Assembly (NCBI GenBank): GCA_964036315.1
Contig: OZ038480.1
Location: forward strand, 11,251,703 to 11,315,702
Direction of reading: 5' to 3'
Length of the DNA stretch: 64,000 nucleotides
Source of the DNA: Acanthosepion esculentum
Lineage: Eukaryota; Mollusca; Cephalopoda; Sepiida; Sepiidae
A program made the position numbers and the translations under genes. Shown in pieces: positions 1 through 13,066 of this stretch (position 1 is its first letter; the number at the start of each line of letters is the position of its first letter). The notes below the pieces were generated by a model, which saw only the letters and a list, made by a program, of their open reading frames with translations, was not told the origin of the DNA and did no database searches.

Positions 1-2114
1 TTGTTACTAAATACTGTTTTACAAGATGACCAAAGTTTGAAAATGAACCCAACTTGTTTGATAGTTACAAGAATGCAGACTTAACAATTAACTGACCCTT
101 TCAATATGTTGGTTGTAGTTGGAATTGAAATAATACACTGAAATCTATCCACACATTATACAGGAGAAAATACTAAGTCATGTGATGGAACAGCTTATTT
201 GTCCCTCCCCCCAACCTAAATTGAAAATGACCAATTTCGCTTTTGTAATAGCATTACAAACTTTCCTGCAATTTGTCTGATATCAAAATTAAAAAAAACA
301 AAACAAAAAAACAACAGAAATCAGTAACTAATAAAAAGAGAATTGATATCTTAATTTGCCTATTTATAGATATTTACTGAGCTTAGTTAAGTTTGATACA
401 AGGTCATAATTTAGGGGACCCGGTAAAGATTAAACTCACTCCACTAATGCTTTGATTATTTTGTTCAGCATGGCCCAATGATAAGGTTCTTAGTTCTTGA
501 AACAATTCACATTGATTAAAGAACTAATTTTGATAAGGAATAAATATTGAATTTACTGATTAAACATGAAAATAACCAAAATACAGTTTATTTATTTGGA
601 GCTATTTACTTTAGCTTCTGAAAAGGAAAATTTTTAGTTTGGTAATCGATTATTGGAAATAAGATAAGTTCTTTGAATAAACGTTACAATAGATTTTGAT
701 TTATACATTTCTTTTCAAATCTGAAATCATATTTGCTAAGCACTTTTGTGAAATTTTTCAAAGTGAGTTTTTATGGATGGGTGAAAGATTTATGTAAATT
801 TGCTAACAAAAAGGAAAATGTCTTTTTGCAAGACAATCCAAATTCATTTTAAATGTAGAGAATTTAACAACACATTGACTAGAGCTCAATAACCAAATGC
901 TGTAAAAAAAAAAACAATTTCCAAGTTTCTTATATAATCTTTAATTTGGGAGTTTTAAAATCTTTTCTTTTTTTTAAAGAGTCATTGAAAAGTCTTTAAT
1001 ATGGCAGTCAAAATATGAAATCTACATTAAAAAAATTATAGATATTTGTTTCATTTGAAAGTGGGAGGGAAAGGAAGACACCTAATATTGAGAAGTTTTC
1101 CCCAGCTATTATTAAATATTTTTTCTGGGAGGAGGGGGAAGTGAATTTTTTTTTTTTCAGTTTGTATGTAGGGGTGTTGAAAAGTTGTGTTCAACCCATT
1201 AAAAAAAAAAAAAAATAAAAAAAAAAAATAATGTGGAATTTTGATCAAACATCAGAAGGCCAGAAACTTTTCATTAGCCTACTCACATAACAAGAGAAAA
1301 AAAACTTAAAGCCAAAAAAATATGAAGTCGTCATGTTACGAAAAATGAAAAGTTTTAAATGATTTATACAAGAAATATGTATTTTGCTGTTTGCTTTTTT
1401 GACAATTCAAGTCAAATGGTTAGAAATTATGATGCTATGAAAGCATAATCAAGTAAGGCTAGTTTAATTGGAATCAACAGTTCTGGAAATTTGCAGGTTA
1501 TGATCAGATATAATCAAATGTTGTAGAAGTAGTCAGCACAATCTGCAAGGTTTTTTTTGTCCCCCCCCCCCCTCAGAAAAACGTCATCAAAAGAATAAAG
1601 ACAATTCAATGGTTTAGATTGAGAGATGAGACACTTGTTGGATTTTAGGCGTGATGAGACAACTGATGAATTGAAAGCCAGATTGGAATCTGATGATAGC
1701 TAGTACTAACTTTATTTCAATATGAAGAATCAAAAACAAAGTTTCATAAATAAAGTTTGCATAGCTGTGCACCCAAATAACTGGTTAAAGCACAAGTAAT
1801 TTAGAAAAAGATTTGCACACATGCAAGACCACAAATCAAGATGAAGAAACTTTGCCCTATTTGTCACATCCACTGAAAGGTTCTTTTGATTGCTGTCTTT
1901 ACAGAATTATAGGAGAGGGTCCCTGAAAGTTTCTTGGCACAATCTACTGCCTAAATATCAGTATTTCAATTACTAATCATTAGAAAACTGATTTTGGAAA
2001 GTGGACCGAGGTAAAAAAATTTTCAATACCTCATTGTGTATGTAATTACATGACAGACAGGCATTACAAATGAGAAGGAACATTTTTAACTGAAGTGGTG
2101 GGAGGAAGTAATTT

Positions 2115-2163
<49 letters not shown>

Positions 2164-2470
2164 TATTTCTAAGAAGCAGGAAAGGTTGAAGCTCTTAACT
2201 GCAGAACAGTGAGGTAAATTCCTTTAAAAATTGAAAAAACAGCATTCTCTTCTGCACAAATACATTTTTGCAAGCCAGCAAGAAAGTTGTAAATAAGATG
2301 CCTACTACTTTCAATAAATAAGATTTTTAACAATACATTTTGTAGTAGGCATCTGTTTAGGCGTCCATAGTCAAATAGGTAATCTGGCTGTCGATTTTAC
2401 TTGCTATTTTTAGTTGCATTTTTTTTTGTTCCTGTGCATTAGATTCAGTGAATTGGAGTGACATTTTTTT
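1..2470. other. AT-rich flank without recognisable gene
   Basis: No coding exon or known repeat could be recognised. The stretch has many A and T homopolymers, a C-run near 1561-1572 and a (TA)n array at 2120-2160. The minus strand from about 2888 down to the AATAAA-like signal (seen as tttatt at about 2162-2167 on plus) could be the 3' UTR of the C15orf61 homologue; that is inference. Confidence 0.5.
2120..2160. repeat. (TA)n microsatellite
   Basis: An uninterrupted TA run of about 41 bp. On the minus strand it lies in the presumed 3' flank of the C15orf61 homologue. Confidence 0.95.
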
Positions 2471-2529
2471 TTTATGACAAATGGAAATGAAGATCCAAAA
2501 TGAGAAAGTTAATGCAGAAAATGTTTTTG

Positions 2530-2703
2530 TCATGAAGCCTTTGCTGCCTGCATATCATTGCTGACCAATTTGGAAAGGCGGCTGCAGGCCAGGGCATAGG
2601 CCTTACAGCCACAGTGGCACACCATTGCGACCAAAGCAATGATGATAACCAGCAAAAACACAGAGGCCACAAAACTAAGTTGGTAGATTTGGGGAGAGGA
2701 CAT
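2530..2703 (-). CDS. Candidate 57-aa single-pass membrane micropeptide
   Basis: This is an uncharacterised small ORF. From the ATG at 2703 it encodes 57 residues. About 20 hydrophobic residues (roughly 11-28, FVASVFLLVIII...) are followed by a Cys-rich CHCGC motif and a basic, Ser-rich tail ending AAKAS. This would fit a single-pass or tail-anchored membrane peptide. The stretch is clearly more GC-rich and codon-like than its surroundings, and the ATG has A at -3. It starts 186 bp beyond the C15orf61 stop on the same strand. It could be a downstream cistron, the last exon of another transcript (a possible acceptor ttctttaacag lies just before the ATG), or a chance ORF in a 3' UTR. I do not recognise a family. 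Confidence 0.35.
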   Translation of the reverse strand: MSSPQIYQLSFVASVFLLVIIIALVAMVCHCGCKAYALACSRLSKLVSNDMQAAKAS

Positions 2704-2888
2704 TCTGTTAAAGAATCCCTGATGACACCACCTTAAAACAAGAAGAATAAGGAGAGTCACTACGGAGGTAAGGTTGGGTGGTGGAGTGAGGTAGGGGTAA
2801 GGTAGGAGGAGGAGGGTAAATTCACAATACCAATCAGTTACTGTGACATGTTGAATGATTTCAGGCCCTCTATTTTAACCTTGTTACT

Positions 2889-3016
2889 TTAGTACATGGC
2901 ATCTTTGTCCTCCTTGTTCAAGAAGTAAATTCTCACAACACCTCTGGAAGTTTCCACATCTTCATGACAGCTAACCAGCAGCCAACAAGCCAGACCATAT
3001 GCCAACGTAGGGATGC
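2889..3016 (-). CDS. C15orf61: C15orf61 homologue, coding exon 2 (C-terminus)
   Basis: This is the second and last coding exon of a C15orf61-like protein. The acceptor is ttttcttctctag, ending at 3017. The first two bases complete a Gly codon split by the intron (phase 1). The exon reads IPTLAYGL, then a hydrophobic WLL segment, then the conserved terminus [12 protein letters not shown] and a TAA at 2889-2891. The human protein ends in a near-identical YFLNKED..AMY, which anchors frame and stop. Joined to the exon at 10517-10832, it gives 444 nt, or 147 aa, close to the human length of about 157. The function is unknown; I recall it as a small vertebrate and invertebrate family without an assigned activity. 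No frameshift or internal stop is visible, so I read it as functional. Confidence 0.88.
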
Positions 3017-5967
3017 CTAGAGAAGAAAAATGAAAGAAAAAAAAAAAAAAAAAAAAAGAAAAGAAAGAAAAAGATTACAAATAAAAAATTTAGAGCAAGC
3101 AAAAAAGAGAAATTAACTATTTGAAATGCGTGCACACACACACAAATTGCATATTTGGGCAGCAATTCCTCTTTTATACAAGTTTCACTAAAGAGGACCA
3201 ATGAGAATTTTCCTTGTGTTTGTAGGAGCATTTTCTTTTTGGGATATAAAAGTGTGTAAAAATTAACCAAATGTTCTGTATATACATGTGTTTTTGTCTC
3301 TTCTTTTAGGACATTATCAAGGATGGTTTTTACTTTCATTTTTAACTGATTGTATGGATTTTTTATTTTCCAAACAAAGTCAGCACATTTTTCATGTTAT
3401 TGAGTGTTGCCAATTTCTATTTTATCATTAATGCTTCCATTATAATTAAGACTTTTTTTTTCATGTGGAGGAGGCTATGGAGTTTAACTGCAGTACCTTG
3501 TCATTAATATTATATATATATATATATATATATTAGTTGTATTCTTTGGTAAAATGATTTTACAAAGGAATTTTGAAAACTTCCCTGTTCAAATATCAGT
3601 TGCTCAGGCACCTCATATAATAAGAAACAAACAAAGAAAAGAAAAAAAAAACAAAAAAAAAAAAACAAAAAAAAAACAAGAAAAAAAAAAAACCAAAGAA
3701 AAAAAGAAGGTGAATGGTTGGTTATAGATTCATGCTTAGTGAAACAAGCATGAAATTCACATATTTAAGCAGCTTACAACTGGAGTTTTAATATAGAATA
3801 TATTAATGAGGAACTTAATAGAGCATAATGTGTGCCAGTTTTTAGTTGTCCTGTTTTATTATTGTAACTTTATCAACACTAGTTGGGAGGAGGGAGGAAT
3901 TTCCTTTTTCTCTACACATGATCAGCCATGTGTGATTTCATAGTATCTCCATCAATTACAACATTTTTAATGTTATTCAATTTTTTTTTTTTTTTTTAGC
4001 AGGCATCCAGAGTGTGATTGTGTTTATCGTCCCCATGTAATTGTGGGCGATATTCTTTTCTCATGAATCTTTAGAGACTGGCAATTATTTTACTATTATA
4101 TTATCCTTCACAAGGGAGTGATGAGAAGTTCTTAGCCTGACCAAGAAGCCTTTACAAAAATCCGAGGTTTAGCTATTTGGTTAAATTTTGGGAAGTGGGT
4201 TAAACCAATAACTTGACACTATACTTGCAGAGTGTTCTTTATACTGATGATCTTCTGTTGGTAAGGGTTCGGTCATTACTAACTAGTTTTGACTAATGAT
4301 ATAAACGATGTACAGTCCATTTCTGTATCGATGGTGGAAATGGAACTTCAGTGAATGTTGGCTTGTGATATATGGATGTTTTGAATTCTTTCTCTAAGTT
4401 ATAGGCACACCCAGGTTTCTTTATCAGTTGTGAATACTATTGAAAGATTATAAAGTTCACATGATACTGAAATACTTGCACATCCTCCTAGGAAGGTGTC
4501 ATCTATAGACTTTAGTTAGATGGTTGGCTTCAATAGCATTGTCCTTAAAATCATTTTGTTATTAGATAGATATATAGATACCACAAAAAAAAATAAAAAT
4601 AAAAATTTTAAAAAGTGAAAAATTTTCTTGATTTATTTTACTTTTAATTTCAAGCTAATAGATTCATTTTATATTTCCAATAACCTAAATACTTTGCTGT
4701 ATTACAAACCAAAATTAAATGGATTGGAAAGCATTTTTTTATCTATCAGTAAAATCACTAAAATTAGCCAGATTAACAAACACATAATCCCTTTATTAGA
4801 TAATCTTTCAAAAATAAAAATATACTTTTCTGAAACTTTGAGGAAGATGAACTGCTTTAAAGTTTAATTAATTTGAATTAAAATATTACTTATAGTTTAA
4901 AACCTTGCAGAAAAGAATTTTTTTTTAACAGAGGTGGATGTTTTTATGAGGTCTTGACATCTATTCGTAACCTGTTTTTGCAAGAAATATTTTTTTTTTT
5001 TTTTTTTTTTTTAACTACCCAGCATTCTTAAAAATTTTAAGTATTTAAAAGATTTTAATATTTTTTTGAATTTTAGGTAGTTTGGCTTTATAGTCTTAGT
5101 TACAAAGACACTTGTGAAGAAATGTTAGAAAAGTATCAATAAATTTTAAATTTACTATAGTTAATGCTTGTATTTTCTGATAATCTGTATAGACATTTGT
5201 ATTTGTAAAAATTGGCATGTTCATATGCACACAAAAAAAATTCAAAAATACCGTGAGGAATGCTGAATTGTAGTAAGCTTTTCAATTTATTATAAGTAAA
5301 TATAGTTTTTACTTAATATCACTTGACTGCTACAAATTAATACAGAATTTAAAAAAAATTTAAGTTTAAATTTTTCTAATTAAAAAAATGAAAAAAAAAA
5401 AACAAAAAAAAACAAAAAACAAACTGTCTGCAGTACATTTTATTCATAAAATCATTTCTAATTTAATAATGTCTTAGTTTTATTGATTTTCTTTTACAAT
5501 TAAGGGTAAATTTTCTGTAACTGGGGGTCCTGTTTGACCAAAAATATTTGATAATTTATATTCTAAGACTTGTCCTTATAATATAAACATTAAGTGCTGC
5601 TAGAAAAAGAATTTCTCAGAAATTCATAAAAAAATTAAACAAGTGTGGAGTAATAAATGTTAAAAAAAAAAAAAAAAGAAAGAAAATAAACCAAAATTTT
5701 GAAGGGTCTAAAAAGGATTAAAAAAATAATTTTTACATAAAAAAAAATCCTATGGTTTTTTTCTCTTAATAAAGATTCTGATGATAAAACATTGGTTTTA
5801 TTAAGTTTTCACCATTTATTCATCATGTATACTTTTTGGAAGAGATATATCTCCAAATGAAGAGAAAGAACAGATTTAGAATCCAGTTCTTTAGCATTTA
5901 CTTTTTTAAAAAGTGCTCAATACAACATGATTTTCTCAATGTCACAATGTAAAATATTTTTTAAATA

Positions 5968-5974
<7 letters not shown>

Positions 5975-6034
<60 letters not shown>
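5975..6034. repeat. (TA)n microsatellite
   Basis: About 60 bp of uninterrupted TA in the C15orf61 intron. It directly abuts the exon-like ORF at 6045-6183. Confidence 0.95.
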
Positions 6035-6037
<3 letters not shown>

Positions 6038-6044
6038 CACACAC

Positions 6045-6183
6045 CATCATTGAAGATGGAGATTGCATAGTTTTCAGTTTGTCCCAAGGGCCACATGTGT
6101 AAGAACTTTGGTAAACAGGATCACAGTATCCAAGCACCTGGGTATAAAAAGTGGAAGCATCTTTACTTGCCTTGACAAAGTTC
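6045..6183 (-). other. Exon-like open frame of unknown identity
   Basis: On the minus strand an AG acceptor-like site (aatataag) is followed by an open frame of about 46 codons. It carries two Cys (GYCD..., YTCG), a CGPWDK motif and a TMQSPSS tail, and ends at a GTGTGT donor-like site. Residue composition is more protein-like than that of neighbouring frames. I recognise no family. It could be an alternative exon, a decayed transposon segment or chance. Confidence 0.18.
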
Positions 6184-6379
6184 CTTATATTAAAATACAA
6201 ACTTGTCTATCAATGAATTGACTAGAGCTACCATGAAGTTGTTCAATGGCTGACATGATGGACCCCTACAAATAACCATTTGCCTTAAATGAATATAGGC
6301 TTTGTGAATTTTAGGAAAGAGGTCTGGTTGGTTACTGTATTATTTAGCCATCTGTATTCAGTTCTGAAGTGACACCAAT

Positions 6380-7120
6380 TCACACAGAGGATCCGAGTGT
6401 GTTCCAATTGGCCAAGCAACGTCATTGAATCAATTGCTAGTTGTGCTGTTAGGAAAGTTGGTTCACTGTGTTAGACAATTTTTCTTGACAGAATCTATAA
6501 TACAGATTTATAAGTCTACCCTTCTTCTATGTATTGAATATTGCTGCAACATCTGATCTGGTGCTTTTGTTATTTGTTTAGGTATTCTTAATAAAATTCA
6601 AAGGAGAACCTGCAATGTTATTGGTCCTGACCTGGCATCTCGGCTTCAGTCACTGCCATAATGTTACTTCCCTGTGCCTTTCTATAAATTCGTTCATGGT
6701 AATTATTCCATGAAATTTAGGTGCAGTACTAAATTGGCAACTAGGTTTCGTCATTTTACAGTTGAAATGGCTTGATGTAACCATAAGTTACATACTAACA
6801 GATTCTTTTATCACACTTCTTGCTTCTGGTTTCTTCATTTTCAGTTAACTTTGATCTTGAAAAAATTTAAATGCAATGCCAATCGTCTTCTATTTCCTTA
6901 ATTTTTGTTTTTTTATTGGCCTTTCTCCTTAAAGATTTTTTTTCAGGTTCTTTTACTCTGAGTATCTTAATGGCTTTATTGCTTTGCTCGAGGCGAAATA
7001 AGAAAGAAAGCAAAAGAAAGCAGATGAATGCAATAATTATACTTATTACTTCGATAATGCAAAATAAAATATCCACCAGCATAAAATAATAATCAGACAC
7101 AATTGATATTTTCCCCAAAT
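6380..7120 (+). mobile_element. CR1/Jockey-like LINE 3' fragment (decayed)
   Basis: The segment translates, with frameshifts, as the C-terminal end of a non-LTR reverse transcriptase ORF. A region around 6540-6660 reads like EYCCN..SGAF and LNKIQRRTCNVIGPDL, followed by a PLCLSINSFMV-like stretch. It is collinear with the copies at 43160-44400 (+) and 47980-49340 (-), sharing for example tgctgttaggaaagttggtt. The 3' UTR ends in the family's conserved tggctttattgctttgctcg. It is 5'-truncated, full of stops and non-functional. Confidence 0.7.
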
Positions 7121-7229
7121 ATTCTTTTTTGTTTATTATTCAATACCAAGGGAGGTTACTTTAAGCATGAATTATCTCCCTTGAATTAAAGACTAAAAAA
7201 ATAAATTTATTTTTAAGTTTTTCAACCCA

Positions 7230-7435
7230 ACACATAATGAGGTAAGCGATCTTGTAGAAGTTGACACTAGCAGAACTTATTGCAGGCAAGAGTGGCAAAG
7301 GAAAGCAGCGAGTAACCTGCCTAATGAGCTTGTGCAAATGAATGACAACAGAGGGTAGTGAAGAGACAAATATTGCTAAGAGATACAAAGGATACAAAGT
7401 TGTGGAGAGCCATGATTGTCCACGTCACATAGAAG
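7230..7435 (+). mobile_element. RTE-type LINE ORF2 C-terminus (relic)
   Basis: The translation VTCLMSLCKWMTTEG, followed by YKGYKVVESHD, aligns with the C-terminal SLSKWMTE...ATRD..WRAMI block of RTE-type ORF2. An intact version of that block ends at 61440 in this window. The fragment is very short, frameshifted and inactive. It is followed directly by the dispersed repeat at 7440-7770. Confidence 0.6.
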
Positions 7436-7439
7436 ATAC

Positions 7440-7770
7440 ATCAAGCAAAGCTTATCTATATTTCAGAAATGAGGCATTGTAATTATTTACAAAGAGTTGT
7501 CCTAAAGAGCTGTAACTTCAATACCTGGCAACAAGATAGTGAATAAAAACTTGGAGATTTGAGTTAAAGGAAGATAACCGAGACATCTGGAAGTGGCATG
7601 GCAAGTAGAACTAGAACAATCTACTCTGGTGGACGAAATAAAGACTTCAGTTTGAAAGTTGAATCACCTGAAGAAGGCTGGAGTGTAGAATGGGCGAAAT
7701 GTAGTGCATATGACAAAGATGAGGACAACAGTCCAAACAATGTAAATAATGTAAACAAGCAAAGCTAAGT
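7440..7770 (+). repeat. Dispersed repeat R1 (copy 1)
   Basis: Shares, in reverse complement, the block found at 61697-61955: cacctgaagaaggctggag, then gcgaaatgt, then gatgaggacaacagtcc and gtaaataatg. The opening segment (7462-7495, aaatgaggcattgtaat) matches the same family in the opposite orientation, so the unit is partly palindromic. A more diverged relative is the 126-bp array at 35711-36300. Confidence 0.6.
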
Positions 7771-9681
7771 AAATATCAATTGTAAAAAAAGAAAAAGAAA
7801 CAAAAGCAGTTTCAACTGCATCCTTTCATCTTTCTTTTGCTCTCAATCCATGAGGAATTTTATGCATTTCAATCCCATTTCTACATGCCATAAAATCTTC
7901 CATTGTTTCTTGATATCCGGCCAGCAAGATCATCTGATGTCATCCCTTCTCTGCATCCTTCCCTACTCTGTCAATCTATATTTATTTTCGTTTCACCTAG
8001 ATATTTTTTTCTTCAATACACCCTCTTTCCAAAATCCCCCCTTCCTGCTTGATTTCCGAGTCAGGAAATTTAATAACAATGCAGAAAGTTTGAAGACAGG
8101 TAGAAAAACAGTAAGTGTTGTGTATAGAAACAAGTGGCAGAATCAAATCAAATAGTTTTCGATTCTGACTTGTCATTCTAAAGAATTTAATAAATGAACA
8201 GAAGAATTTCATTTTATAATTTATAAATACTAAACTTGGTTTAGTCTGGCACAAAACCAGATGGAGCCTGTAACAAGGAGGAAGACTGTGTTGCACCAAT
8301 TTTAATCCATAAATGAAATCTTTGCTTTTAGCTGGGCTCAACCACAGTCCATCAAGTGATGGGAAATATAAAAGTCTCAACCACCAAATAGGCTTAAAAA
8401 TGACTGCATGGTTTTAATATAATGCAAGAAAAAAATGAATTAATAATAAAGTAAAAAAAGAGAATTAGAGCCTTAGTATGAATAGTTAGGATAAAAATAA
8501 AAGGAATTAAAATATGGTAAGGAAAATACTGTTTAGGCTAAGATGCCACAATAGTCAGACATCAAAAGTGAGACAATAGCCTTATATGCAAACCACACTT
8601 TTCCCAAGATATTGGAAAAAATCCATGCAATCTCAATTTTCAAAAAAAGGTTCTGTTCATCTGGATTCCTAGCCATGTACAAATTAAGGGCAATGAGAGA
8701 GCAGAGAAAAGTGCTAAACAGACATTAAGACTAGTTGCTGAAAACTTCTAAATCCCATAAGAAACACGTGTAAAATCAATGGCAAAAACAATGGAGCAGA
8801 AAAAATGCAAAATAAACTAAATACAATCTTAACAACCCTCAGGGGAAAAAAAACCCTGCCATTATGGAAAATCTAAGGTTAAGGTTACTGTAACATGACT
8901 ATGAATAGGTCATACTAAAATTATGCATTCATTCTTGCTAAAAGATAATGACCATTGTGTCTTACATGCTAAACCCAATATATGGTAAAACATTTTTTAA
9001 TTGAATACATTGGTCTTGACTCTAAAAGACAATTTCTTCAAGGCAAACAGCCTAAAAGAAATATTTAAAAATATTAAAATAAAATTATAACATTTCTGAA
9101 ATCAGTTGGATTATATCTGAAAATATAAAAAACAAATCCAAAGATTGTCCATTTCCCCTAAATATAAAACCAAATAAATCAGTCTTGGCATAAAATGAAG
9201 GAGTTGATATGCTGTTAAAAATCCACTTAAACTTTGCTGTACAGTAGATACTCAGACTTTACATAGAAAATAGGAAGTACCTCATCATAGAACAATGCTT
9301 AAGAATTTTAACTGAATGCATGCATGCTAGTGTCAAGCAAATGTTTTAGGCTCATAGGGTAAAAGGATATTAAATATGACAATTTGTGATTCTAGATTTA
9401 ATCTAAAATTTAAACAGATGCTTTTGTTTTTAATCATTTTACCCCAATTATTGAGGAGAAAGGACAATGAAGTCATAACTGATAAATGATAAATATATAT
9501 AAAAAAATTTTAGATTCTATTTTATTATTTTAAATATACATAGAGATTTTATTAGAAATTACAAACATTTTAGCAAGCAAATGTTTTAGACACTTAGTTA
9601 AAAACAGGATACACCTATGTTAGTGCATGGAAAACAACCTTAGGGTTTTGAGGCAATGAATAACAAAGAAATTGTTGATGA

Positions 9682-9684
<3 letters not shown>

Positions 9685-9713
<29 letters not shown>
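9685..9713. repeat. Poly(A) tract
   Basis: An A-run of about 29 bases in the C15orf61 intron. It may be a retroelement tail, but no recognisable body precedes it. Confidence 0.9.
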
Positions 9714-9714
<1 letters not shown>

Positions 9715-10394
9715 TTGGATGTTCAAAGAAAGACCAGTTCAGAATTGATAATTCAAATTCAGGAACAGTGCCAATGAGGATTGAACACTGTATAAACTAA
9801 GTTACATTGAATAAATTCAGTAAACTTTAATTTTATCCACTTCCTCTTTTACACTTTTGGTTTAGAGATGACAAGTTATGGCTTTTAATAGGGTTGGAAG
9901 TTGGGACCAATCCAAATTGTAGGTTTACTTTTCATACTAACTGCCATATAGTAGGTCATTGTGAAACTGCTTTTAACTTGTCCAAGAATGGCCATGTGAA
10001 GCTGGACAAAGAAAGTTCTATATGACAAATCAATTATTAAATTGAGCAAATCATTAATGTTAAAATTGCAGGAGAAAAACCTTATATAGGTTGGTAGTTA
10101 AACCTCCAAAGTAAATTTCCACCGAGCTGCTGCTATCCAATTTACATTTTGATTTAATGAAGACAGACACAATACCCTAAGATAGAGTATTGATGGAGGA
10201 CTGCCTAGAATTAGTTCAAAGTAACTTGACTTCAATAAAAATCATTTTATAATAACAGTTGTCAAGGTATTTATATTCAGCCAATATCAAAATGAGATAA
10301 TGCCATACTTGAAAAGATGGCCTAGATGGTGGTGTGGGGGCTGATCATTGAGAAGGTAGAGATGTCATCAGAAGTATTGGAATGTTTAACCTTA

Positions 10395-10858
<464 letters not shown>

Positions 10859-11739
10859 CTGAAACAAGCAATGCAGAAGTTTTTTTTTAATAAAGAAAAA
10901 AAAAGAGAGAAAAGGCATTAACAACATGACCATCTCATATTCTGAGATGACTTTATAGTTTTTGACAGTGTTGGTTTAAGTTATTTTCAATTTTGTATGT
11001 AATAAATATCTTACAGTGTAGATTTATTATTCTATTATTTAATACAAATCTTTAGATGGTTATAAAGAGATTTTCAACCAGACTTGGGTTGGATATTTGG
11101 TGGGAGATGAGAAAAAGAAAAGTATTTAAATTTTAGTTAAGAGCAGAAAAAGATGTGTGGGTGGGAACAAATTGCCCCAGAGAATGAAATGGGAAAACAA
11201 AAACAAACACAAACAAACAAAACTAGCCTTGCCTTTAAGCAAGTGAAACAGGTGGTTGCATCATCAAACCAGCTGTTAAAAATTTAAAGCTTCTAATCCT
11301 ACTTTAGAAATAGAAACTTTATTTTTCATGCAAAATAGCCAAAATATTACACAATGATAAATTGACACAAAAAGAATTAAAAATTTCTAATAGATGAAGC
11401 AATCTACTTATAATCTTTTCTTGTGTAACAGAGAGAAATACAAATAGACATTACCAAGTCTTTGGCCACATAAAGCCTTTAATATGATGGGAGATACTTT
11501 TGATGATCACTTGCAAGTGTAAAGAACAAAAACGAAATAAATTAGGCTGAAGTGGTAGGGTATGTCTATTGTTTAAAATTTTAGACCAGAATCTTTCAAA
11601 TGAAAGGGCTACTTCATTCCTCTATAAATGAACTCTTTCTTTATTGCTAAAAGGAGCAAGATGTTTCTGTTTCAGTCTTTTTGCAAACTCGCTTGGCCAT
11701 TTATGGGTGAGGTGGTTTAGTTAATAAAAATTTATTAAC

Positions 11740-11745
<6 letters not shown>

Positions 11746-11775
<30 letters not shown>
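11746..11775. repeat. (TA)n microsatellite
   Basis: About 30 bp of uninterrupted TA. Confidence 0.9.
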
Positions 11776-11778
<3 letters not shown>

Positions 11779-12394
11779 ACATAAAAAAAAACCCAAAAAA
11801 CAAAACAGGAAATTTGGTACTTTAATTGTTGGAATTTTTGTTACATTTATTTGAAACAAAAAACAAAGGGTAGAAATTTAGAAGCTTAAAGCAGAACAAA
11901 ACCACAAATGTAAGATGTGGTGTTCAAACTAAAAAGTAATTTTTTTTTTTTTTGAAAATCTTGGTAAAAAATATTTTTTTTTATTTATTACATCTGTTAC
12001 ACACTTCACTTATTTAATTTTATGAAATTGAGAAATTAATAATTATTTTTTTATTTTTTTTAAAAACTTTTGCTTGGTTTCTGAAAATTTGCTCTGAATG
12101 GTAAAGTAAAAAATGTTATAAAACTATGACATTATTTAATTAGAAAAGCTTTTACTTGCTTTTCTGAATACAATATATTATGGATACTATTATCTTAAGA
12201 AATTTTTTTATTTCAATGAATAAATTTTTACAAGAATGGGTTTTCATTATTTTAAATTTTAATGAGGTTAATTTATTAAGTTTTAAATCTTTTAAAATTA
12301 ATCTGTATCAATTAAGTGATAGTTATTAAATAAAAACTATATTTACTAATAAATGAAAAGAACTTATTACAGATCAGTGACTACCAGTATCTTG

Positions 12395-12441
<47 letters not shown>

Positions 12442-13027
12442 ATTTTTGTGTGTATAAATGTGCCCATTTTTGCAAATACATGTCCATATACAACATTATC
12501 AAAAAATAACAGTGATAACTATAGTAAATTTAAAGCCAAATTATCTAAAATTCAATAAAACATTAGATTATGGACACTATTTTCCTAAATTTTAAAGATT
12601 ACTGGGATGTTAAAAATTACATAAAAAAATGTGCTGATGTCATTCCTCATGTAATTTTTACAGATACATTGTGCTGTATAAAAAATTAGGTAAACTTCTG
12701 GTTGTCAATCAAACTGTCAACATCTAATCAAAACACCTACCTCCATGTTAAAAAATGCATTTATGCAATATTTTAAAGTAATATTTTTTCCAAGCCAGAT
12801 TAATTAAGATTTAAACCAGCAAATATTCATCAAATAGTTTCAGAAAAGTATATTTTATCTTTGGAAGATTTTTTTATAAAGAGAAAATTACATTGTGCTG
12901 ATGGATAAAATCAGTGATTTTTACCAAGTTAAAAAAACATTCAGTCAATCTAAAATTAAAATAAAAATAAAAGTTGCAAGAGAGATTTTTCATTTTTTAA
13001 AATTATCTATAGCGTTTCTTTGGCGGT

Positions 13028-13029
<2 letters not shown>

Positions 13030-13060
<31 letters not shown>
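13030..13060. repeat. (CA)n microsatellite
   Basis: About 31 bp of CA repeat. The reading frames across it that show HTHTHT or CVCVCV are artefacts. Confidence 0.95.

Positions 13061-13066
<6 letters not shown>

Noticed and set aside
7850..8380. Overlapping plus and minus ORFs of 101 and 127 codons
   Set aside because: Low-complexity composition, no domain, and no splice or promoter context.
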